Source: Flavobacteriales bacterium (GTDB lineage: Bacteria > Bacteroidota > Bacteroidia > NS11-12g > UBA955). Taken from it: a DNA stretch of 6,188 nucleotides. Below the pieces are notes generated by a model. The model made no database searches, was not told where the DNA came from, and saw only the letters and a program-made list of their open reading frames with translations. A program made the translations under genes and the position numbers. The stretch spans positions 1 to 6,188 of the forward strand of contig CANFVI010000101.1 in the NCBI GenBank assembly GCA_947450405.1. Reading direction: 5' to 3'. This document shows positions 1-5,107 of this stretch, piece by piece; position 1 is the first letter of the stretch, and every line of letters begins with the position of its first letter.

Positions 1-341
1 GAAATTGCAGAAATATTCTTTTTGTTAAGCGCATCAATAACATCGGCATTGGTGCGGTAGTACAAAGAAGAAATCCAAATTTTGCCTGCTGGCAATTCAT
101 TGATTTTTTCTGTTGTTGGAACGTTAATTTGAACAAAAACATCGGCAGATAGTAAATCAGAAGCTGATTTAACCGTTGCTCCGGTTTGTTCATACATTTC
201 GTTGGTGAAGTGGGCACTTTTACCGGCGTCTTTTTCAACCCAAACTTCAAAGCCCATTTTTTGAAGACTGGTACAAACTTGTGGGCTTATTGCAACCCTG
301 TTTTCTCCTGGCCTTGATTCTTTAAATACAGCGATTTTCAC
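1..341 (-). CDS. pntA: NAD(P) transhydrogenase subunit alpha, N-terminal part (partial, 3' end outside window)
   Basis: About 113 codons are present, read leftward from a GTG at 341-339; the rest lies beyond position 1. The product begins VKIAVFKESRPGENRVAISP, with the K-E-x(4)-E-x-R-V-A-x-(S/T)-P signature of the alanine dehydrogenase/PntA N-terminal domain. It continues with the family's alternating beta-alpha pattern, including FEVWVEKDAG, a Y-x(3)-GA segment and DVFVQINVP. In PntA this region is part of the NAD(H)-binding domain I of the proton-translocating transhydrogenase, which exchanges hydride between NADH and NADP+ at the inner membrane. An in-frame TAG lies only two codons upstream (348-350) and no ATG is available, so GTG is the start. 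The alternative is alanine dehydrogenase, which shares the domain; the VAISPQ and FVQINVP wording looks more like PntA. Many Bacteroidota split the alpha subunit into two genes, which cannot be tested here because the C-terminal part is missing. Confidence 0.85.
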   Translation of the reverse strand, partial: MKIAVFKESRPGENRVAISPQVCTSLQKMGFEVWVEKDAGKSAHFTNEMYEQTGATVKSASDLLSADVFVQINVPTTEKINELPAGKIWISSLYYRTNADVIDALNKKNISAI

Positions 342-349
342 TTGGCACT

Positions 350-363
350 AATCATTAATGATT
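350..363. promoter_or_regulatory. 14-bp perfect palindrome upstream of pntA (possible operator)
   Basis: AATCATTAATGATT is identical to its own reverse complement. It sits 8 bp ahead of the GTG start and immediately downstream of a TATATTCG element (369-376, minus strand) that resembles the Bacteroidota -7 box with one mismatch. A symmetric site at this spot could be bound by a dimeric regulator around the transcription start. The AT-rich composition makes a chance palindrome possible, and no regulator is visible in the window. Confidence 0.3.
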
Positions 364-368
364 TGATG

Positions 369-376
369 CGAATATA
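369..376 (-). promoter_or_regulatory. Possible -7 element for pntA
   Basis: Read on the minus strand the bases are TATATTCG, one mismatch from the Bacteroidota housekeeping -7 consensus TAnnTTTG, 27 bp upstream of the GTG start. I see no convincing -33 TTTG at the usual spacing; the nearest TTTG (409-412) is too far. The call is therefore weak. Confidence 0.25.
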
Positions 377-399
377 ATGAAAACCAATTAGGAATCCAT

Positions 400-423
400 A
401 AAAACAGCCAAATAATGCGCTGT
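400..423 (-). terminator. Weak candidate terminator after the T9SS cargo gene
   Basis: Read leftward, the transcript would form ACAGC/GCTGT (419-423 with 404-408), a 5-bp stem with a 10-nt loop, running into a run of five U (400-404) that overlaps the stem by one base. It begins 12 bases beyond the stop codon. The stem is short and the loop long, so it may be coincidental. Confidence 0.22.
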
Positions 424-434
424 AAATTGAAAGT

Positions 435-1775
435 TTATTGTTGCTTTACAATGCGATAAACAGAATTGTTTAATTCAACAAAATAAACACCATCAGGCAA
501 TGAAGCAATATCAACCTGCAATACATTGTTGCTTACAACAAATGAAAACTGCTTTTCAGATACCACTTTACCCAATGCATCCATGATTTGAATATTTTCA
601 ACGGCATTGTATCCCTCAAAAAACACCTTGCTTTTTGCAGGATTCGGGTAATTTTTTACATTTTTTACAATGTTTTTATTGCCAACACCCCAACCTATGA
701 AAATCATGTCGTTGATGGTGGTATCACCAGACAAAGGACCAGAAGTAGCTTTTAAATTCACAGTATACAATCCACCATTTGAGAAAACTACACTTGGATT
801 TGCGCTTGCGGATGAAGTACCGTTTACATATTTCACACCAGCAGATGGCGTAATTGTCCATTTATTTGTGAATGCAAATGGCTGAGTCAAGTTGGTGAAA
901 TTAAATGTATCGGTATTTACTGTTCCGGTATCGCGGTCAACGGTAAAATCTACAGCCAATCCGTTGTTCCCTCCTGGAGTTGACAAATATTTATCTCTGT
1001 AATTGATTACAGTTGGTGTAAATACGCCTTTTGCAGAAAGTGTTCCAACAACTTCAAGAACTGGTATTTTTTCAGTGGTAGCCAAAAATTTATAACTCAC
1101 TTGTTTTCTTGCAATAGGAAATTTGGTAAACTGAGAAACCAAGGTATCAACTTCATCAACAAAAGTCATTACACGAATTACATCTGAATACGTTTTGTAA
1201 GGCGTTTTGATGCTTCCCCAAGCGTCAACCACGTTTGTGCGTTTACCTGCTTGAACAAATGAAAACAAAGTTTGACCTGGTATTGAAAATACGAATCGAA
1301 ACGTTGATACGTCGCTATCGTTGTATTGCAATGGGAATTGGTAAATTTCATCTTCGTCGGTATACTTCGAAGCCAATGGAATTCCTGAATAAGAATAGCC
1401 CAACCCTTCAGTTTTAAATACAGTAGAAGATTTGCTATAGAATGAATAAATATTTTTAAATACGAAGGGACCACCACCCAAACTGTCTGCCGTTTTTTGT
1501 CCTATTTGGCCAAAGAAATAAAACGCATAAGGCGTTTTATTGGCACTTTTGTATTCATACAAACCTTGTCCATTTGATGTAAGTGTTGAAAAATCCCAAC
1601 TTTGGCTGCCACCTCGGGCCATCCAAGCGGTTCCAATATTTGCGGGAGAAGCGGTAGAGTATCTTAAGGTATCACCTGCCGATGGCATTGATGAAGAAGA
1701 AATTGTAATTTGTGCGTTCAAAAAACCAAAAGAGGCTGAACAAATTACAATGAGTGCTCTTACTAATTTTCTCAT
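435..1775 (-). CDS. Secreted protein with T9SS type A C-terminal sorting domain, function unknown
   Basis: This 446-residue product starts at ATG 1775-1773 and ends with TAA. Residues 1-21 form a Sec signal peptide: a basic MRKLVR, a hydrophobic core ALIVICSASFGF, and likely cleavage after LNA before Gln22. Residues about 25-265 form the body, rich in aromatic and polar residues, with recurring phrases such as QSWDFSTL (58-65), DEDEIYQFPLQY (140-151) and VDAWGSIKTPY (183-193). I recall this pattern from secreted Bacteroidota proteins of unknown role, but I know no reaction for it. Residues about 274-360 look like a PKD/Ig-type beta domain (FNFTN, GLYTVNLKAT). Residues about 373-446 are the type A sorting domain, with NYPNPA (375-380), a beta-sandwich strand pattern, SLPDGVYFVEL (425-435) and a basic C-terminal RIVKQQ. 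The family route is Sec export, T9SS translocation across the outer membrane, removal of the sorting domain, then surface attachment or release. No catalytic motif is visible. It is probably transcribed alone. Confidence 0.9.
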   Translation of the reverse strand: MRKLVRALIVICSASFGFLNAQITISSSSMPSAGDTLRYSTASPANIGTAWMARGGSQSWDFSTLTSNGQGLYEYKSANKTPYAFYFFGQIGQKTADSLGGGPFVFKNIYSFYSKSSTVFKTEGLGYSYSGIPLASKYTDEDEIYQFPLQYNDSDVSTFRFVFSIPGQTLFSFVQAGKRTNVVDAWGSIKTPYKTYSDVIRVMTFVDEVDTLVSQFTKFPIARKQVSYKFLATTEKIPVLEVVGTLSAKGVFTPTVINYRDKYLSTPGGNNGLAVDFTVDRDTGTVNTDTFNFTNLTQPFAFTNKWTITPSAGVKYVNGTSSASANPSVVFSNGGLYTVNLKATSGPLSGDTTINDMIFIGWGVGNKNIVKNVKNYPNPAKSKVFFEGYNAVENIQIMDALGKVVSEKQFSFVVSNNVLQVDIASLPDGVYFVELNNSVYRIVKQQ

Positions 1776-1780
1776 GAAAA

Positions 1781-1788
1781 CAAATATA
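1781..1788 (-). promoter_or_regulatory. -7 promoter element for the T9SS cargo gene
   Basis: The minus strand reads TATATTTG, an exact match to the Bacteroidota -7 consensus TAnnTTTG, only 5 bases ahead of the ATG. If used, transcription would begin at or within a few bases of the start codon, giving a leaderless or near-leaderless mRNA. No clear TTG-type -33 element precedes it. Confidence 0.4.
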
Positions 1789-1835
1789 AGTAAAATTTTC
1801 TTATTATTTTATTTTTCTATACCCTAAAAAATACC

Positions 1836-1843
1836 GATTTTTG
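1836..1843 (+). promoter_or_regulatory. Possible -7 element for recJ
   Basis: GATTTTTG differs from TAnnTTTG by one base and is followed by CAC, a common continuation in Bacteroidota promoters. It ends 7 bases before the recJ ATG. The 75-bp region 1776-1850 thus holds head-to-head signals for two divergent genes. No Shine-Dalgarno sequence precedes the ATG, as is normal in this phylum, and no clear -33 element is seen. Confidence 0.33.
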
Positions 1844-1850
1844 CACGAAT

Positions 1851-3551
1851 ATGGAAAATAGATGGAGTGCAAAGCAAATCCCCAATCAAGAAGTTGTTGC
1901 CCGTCTGTCTAAAGAAATCAATGTTTCTATCCATATTGCCAACATTTTGGTGCAACGTGGCATCGATACTTTCGAAAAAGCCAAACAATATTTCCGCCCA
2001 AGTTTAAGCGATTTGCATGATCCCTTTTTATTGAAGGACATGGACATTGCCTACGCCAGAATCAAAGATGCAGTAACAAAGCAAGAAAAAATGATGGTCT
2101 ACGGCGATTATGACGTAGATGGAACCACCGCCGTTTCAATTGTTTATTCTTACTTCAAAACGCTCAATCAAAATATTGAATATTACATTCCTGACCGTTA
2201 CAAAGAAGGTTATGGAATTAGCAAAATAGGCATCGACTTTGCCGCTGAAAATAACATTCACCTCATTATTGCACTTGATTGTGGAATTCGCTCCAACGAA
2301 TTGATCGATTATGCCAATTCAAAAGGGGTTGACTTTATCATTTGCGACCACCATTTGCCAGGTGATAAATTACCCAATGCCACAGCCATATTGAATCCCA
2401 AAAGATTCGATTGCACCTACCCTTACAAAGAACTTTCAGGAGCTGGAATTGGGTTTAAACTCATTCAAGGCTATTCGAAAAAAGAAGGTTTCAGCGAAGA
2501 AAAAATTCTTGAATATATTGACCTTGTGGCCGTAAGTATTGCTTCCGATTTGGTTGAAATGCGCGGTGAAAATCGAGTTTTGGCATTCTTTGGATTGAAA
2601 AAACTCAACGAAAATCCTTCTATTGGTTTGCAATCGCTGCTTGAAAGTGCTGCCGCAAAAAGCAAATACAGCATCCAAGATATTATTTTTGGCATTGGTC
2701 CAAAAATAAACGCAGCAGGTCGTATTGCCGATGCGAAATCTGCAGTTAAAGTACTCATTGAACAAGATTTCTCTACTGCCCGTCAACTCTCTCGCATATT
2801 AAACGACAGAAACGACGAACGCAAGGAACTCGACACCGACATCACCAAAGATGCCGTAAATATTGTTGAAAATACGCCGGGACTTCTCGACCGTAAAAGC
2901 ATTGTGTTGCGCGGTGAAGATTGGCACAAAGGTGTTGTTGGAATTGTAGCAAGCCGCATGGTTGAACAGTTCTATAAACCAACCATCGTTTTTTCATTAA
3001 ACGACGGCATGTACACTGGTTCTGCAAGAAGTGTAAAAAACTTCGACATCCACGAAGCCATTCAATCTTGCTCTGAGTTTGTTGATCAGTTTGGGGGACA
3101 TAAATACGCAGCGGGATTGAGTGTTAAACTCGAGAACTTTGAATTGTTTGCCGAGGCATTTGAAAGATATGTAGCAGCCAACATTACCGAGAGTTCTTTG
3201 ACCCCAGAAGTGGAATACGATTTGGAATTAGAATTGTCGGATATCAACGAAAATATGATGAAGTTGGTTTCTCAAATGGCACCTTTTGGACCAGGAAATA
3301 CCATTCCAATTTTCAAAACCGACAATGTAAAAGCCCAAAACACGGCAAGGGTTTTGAAAGACAAACATTTAAAACTGCAATTGTCGGGGAATACCCGTCA
3401 TACTTTTGATGCCATAGGATTTGGTTTGGCAGAACATTACCACACCGTTTCTAATGGAAATATTTTCAATGCCTGTTACAGCGTTGAAGAAAATAATTAT
3501 AACGGTAGAATCTCAGTTCAATTGAGATTGAGAGATATCAAACCGCTTTAA
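1851..3551 (+). CDS. recJ: Single-stranded-DNA-specific exonuclease RecJ
   Basis: RecJ degrades single-stranded DNA 5' to 3' in the cytoplasm, acting in RecF-pathway recombination, base excision repair and mismatch repair with two divalent metals. The 566-residue product is close to the usual length (577 in E. coli). All core motifs are present: YGDYDVDG (84-91), LDCG (142-145), the name-giving CDHH (165-168), DLVAVSIASD with Asp224 and Asp233, and GPKINAAGR (283-291). The DHHA1 part follows, with HKGVVGIVASR, GSARS and FGGHKYAAG containing GGH 415-417. APFGPGN (477-483) begins the C-terminal OB-fold region. The N-terminal phrases LVQRGIDTFEKAKQYF and LHDPFLLKDMD are typical of bacterial RecJ and support the ATG at 1851. 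No substitution of a metal ligand is seen, so the enzyme should be active. Upstream it shares a divergent promoter region with the T9SS cargo gene; downstream it converges on the membrane glycosyltransferase gene with 7 bp between stop codons. Confidence 0.97.
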   Translation: MENRWSAKQIPNQEVVARLSKEINVSIHIANILVQRGIDTFEKAKQYFRPSLSDLHDPFLLKDMDIAYARIKDAVTKQEKMMVYGDYDVDGTTAVSIVYSYFKTLNQNIEYYIPDRYKEGYGISKIGIDFAAENNIHLIIALDCGIRSNELIDYANSKGVDFIICDHHLPGDKLPNATAILNPKRFDCTYPYKELSGAGIGFKLIQGYSKKEGFSEEKILEYIDLVAVSIASDLVEMRGENRVLAFFGLKKLNENPSIGLQSLLESAAAKSKYSIQDIIFGIGPKINAAGRIADAKSAVKVLIEQDFSTARQLSRILNDRNDERKELDTDITKDAVNIVENTPGLLDRKSIVLRGEDWHKGVVGIVASRMVEQFYKPTIVFSLNDGMYTGSARSVKNFDIHEAIQSCSEFVDQFGGHKYAAGLSVKLENFELFAEAFERYVAANITESSLTPEVEYDLELELSDINENMMKLVSQMAPFGPGNTIPIFKTDNVKAQNTARVLKDKHLKLQLSGNTRHTFDAIGFGLAEHYHTVSNGNIFNACYSVEENNYNGRISVQLRLRDIKPL

Positions 3552-3558
3552 TGTCTTC

Positions 3559-5037
3559 TTATTTTTGAGGGACTTTTAAAAACAACCTTACATCGTAAAG
3601 CGTGTCTGTCTTACTTGGAAAGTAAGCAATTTCTTTATACTGTTTTAATGACCTCATTACATGCAAGGGCATTGGTCCATCACGTCTAGCGTGAACATTG
3701 TCCCACAAAACCACACAAGAATCGGGCATCCAATCTTTCCCTTCGTGGGTATCGATACTCCAAACGTAAAACGACTTTGCATTTTCGGCAGTTGCCCAAG
3801 GGTCGAAATTTAATTGAACATCCAAAGCGGGCAATTGATGCACCAAAACTTTATTGCTTAAATGGTGGTTCTGAATAAATGTAAGTGCAGAATCAACATT
3901 CGGTTGACCTGGAAAACCCTCAATGGTATTTCCTTTTTGCCAAGGATAAGGCATGTGTGCGCCAGAAAATGCGATAAAAAACGAACCTGAAATAATCACG
4001 ATCTTCATGATTTGATTCATTTTTTTAATATTGAAGGACATTAACCTATGGAGGGCAAACTGGGCTATGATTGCTGCGATTGGCGCAACCACCACAAATA
4101 CCCGAATTAATCCGTGAGAACCCATGGTTCCGGTGTACCAAATTACGGTATGGGCAATTAAAAATGAGAAAAACAAAGGTAAAAACAACCACAAAACATA
4201 TTGTGATATTTCATTGGGCGTTTTTTTGTTAAAGCGTTGTTTGATGTAAACTGCGGTAAGTATGAGTGCTACAATAATTAGGGAAGTAATGAGAATACCT
4301 GTTATTTCACGTTGGGCTCTCACATAATGAAAGAGTGCGCCACTTCCTGGATCAAACCTACCTACCAATTCATGGCGGATATAAGGATTGTTGTGATAAA
4401 AATATTTCCAATCTCCACTTACAATACCGGCAAAAATGGCAAAAACCAGGGTACCTGAAAATAACAGTGGCAAATATTTCCAATATCCCCTAATAAAAAC
4501 AAAAGGAATAATAGCCAGCAGCAAAATCATGCCTTCGGAACGAACCAATGGCAAAAAGGAAGCCACAAAAATGGCCGATTTAATTTTGTGAGATACAAAT
4601 AAATAGCACATTAAAACCAACACCAAAGCGTTGGTGGGTTCGGTAAGCGATGAGTGAAAATTAGCAAAAACAATGGGTTGCCAACCAAATAGAATGATGA
4701 GCAGCCAAGGATTTCTCAAGCTTAACTTTCTTCCGGTTAGGTAGCAAATCCATGCAGTGCCGAGGGTTGAAATAAAATTTAAAAAGTAAACGCTATTCAA
4801 TCCAAAAGGAGCAAATGGCAGGGCGATGAGGGTAAAAAAGGGTTTCCCCCATTGATCTAATAAAAGTTCAGGATGATGTGGCGCCCAACGTGCATAAAGG
4901 TAGTGGTTCCAACTGTCTTGTCCTCCAGCAGGTGCATTTGCCATCACCCATACCCAAATATAGGTAACAGCAACAGCCAAAAGTGCCAAAATGGCGGCGT
5001 TGCTATTTTTATTTACTTTGGATATTGCAGAAAGCAT
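3559..5037 (-). CDS. GT-C-fold glycosyltransferase-like integral membrane protein
   Basis: This 492-residue inner-membrane protein has about ten hydrophobic segments (roughly 13-33, 68-88, 90-100, 110-126, 134-149, 154-180, 188-208, 245-265, 281-300, 309-362 as two) and a soluble C-terminal region from about 363. The loop after the first helix carries GGQDSWNHYLYAR (38-50, acidic Asp41 plus His45) and LLLDQWGKPFFTL (58-70, Asp61). This acidic first periplasmic loop is the hallmark of GT-C enzymes such as dolichyl- or undecaprenyl-phosphate-sugar-dependent mannosyltransferases and ArnT-like transferases. LVRSEGMILLL (164-174) matches the arginine-acidic-glycine step often seen in these families. 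By family analogy it may move a sugar from a polyprenyl-phosphate carrier to a lipid, glycan or protein on the periplasmic face; donor and acceptor cannot be inferred. The C-terminal part (WDNVHARRDGPMPL, 445-458) has no function I recognise. No other glycan genes lie nearby. It starts at ATG 5037-5035. Confidence 0.72.
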   Translation of the reverse strand: MLSAISKVNKNSNAAILALLAVAVTYIWVWVMANAPAGGQDSWNHYLYARWAPHHPELLLDQWGKPFFTLIALPFAPFGLNSVYFLNFISTLGTAWICYLTGRKLSLRNPWLLIILFGWQPIVFANFHSSLTEPTNALVLVLMCYLFVSHKIKSAIFVASFLPLVRSEGMILLLAIIPFVFIRGYWKYLPLLFSGTLVFAIFAGIVSGDWKYFYHNNPYIRHELVGRFDPGSGALFHYVRAQREITGILITSLIIVALILTAVYIKQRFNKKTPNEISQYVLWLFLPLFFSFLIAHTVIWYTGTMGSHGLIRVFVVVAPIAAIIAQFALHRLMSFNIKKMNQIMKIVIISGSFFIAFSGAHMPYPWQKGNTIEGFPGQPNVDSALTFIQNHHLSNKVLVHQLPALDVQLNFDPWATAENAKSFYVWSIDTHEGKDWMPDSCVVLWDNVHARRDGPMPLHVMRSLKQYKEIAYFPSKTDTLYDVRLFLKVPQK

Positions 5038-5041
5038 AAAG

Positions 5042-5049
5042 CGAAAATA
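5042..5049 (-). promoter_or_regulatory. Possible -7 element for the GT-C gene
   Basis: The minus strand reads TATTTTCG, one mismatch from TAnnTTTG, 4 bases ahead of the ATG at 5037. The spacing resembles that of the T9SS gene's element. Any -33 element would fall inside the adjoining terminator hairpin, and none is obvious, so this is a tentative call. Confidence 0.25.
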
Positions 5050-5077
5050 AAGAAAATGCCGGCTAACGCCGGCATTT
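5042..5077 (-). terminator. Intrinsic terminator of the leucine dehydrogenase gene
   Basis: A perfect 10-bp inverted repeat, AAATGCCGGC (5054-5063) and GCCGGCATTT (5068-5077), encloses a 4-base loop (5064-5067). Its GC-rich core stands out in AT-rich surroundings. Read leftward, the hairpin is followed by a U-rich tail (TCTTTATTTTCG, 5042-5053), so it fits a rho-independent terminator about 30 bases past the leucine dehydrogenase stop. Read rightward the tail is less U-rich. It ends a few bases ahead of the next gene's start, which should insulate that gene from read-through. Confidence 0.88.
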
Positions 5078-5107
5078 ATGATATAAAATTTCTAATTTAT
5101 TTTAAAA

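Noticed and set aside
1..341. Alanine dehydrogenase as identity of the left-edge gene.
   Set aside because: The N-terminal domain is shared, but the wording around VAISPQ and FVQINVP fits transhydrogenase alpha better. The choice is not final because two thirds of the gene are missing.
1178..1477. Open frames overlapping the T9SS gene (for example 1178-1477 minus, 1540-1827 plus, 670-885 plus).
   Set aside because: They overlap a gene with clear signal peptide and sorting domain, and their translations show no domain or family pattern.
2436..3027. Antisense open frames inside recJ (2436-2786, 2471-2758, 2842-3027 minus).
   Set aside because: The recJ frame carries intact DHH and DHHA1 motifs across this whole stretch; the antisense translations look like shadows with no recognisable features.
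3509..3529. Inverted repeat AATCTCA / TGAGATT inside the last codons of recJ, considered as a terminator.
   Set aside because: It is AT-rich, lies within coding sequence, and has no U-rich tail on either strand, so it does not fit an intrinsic terminator.
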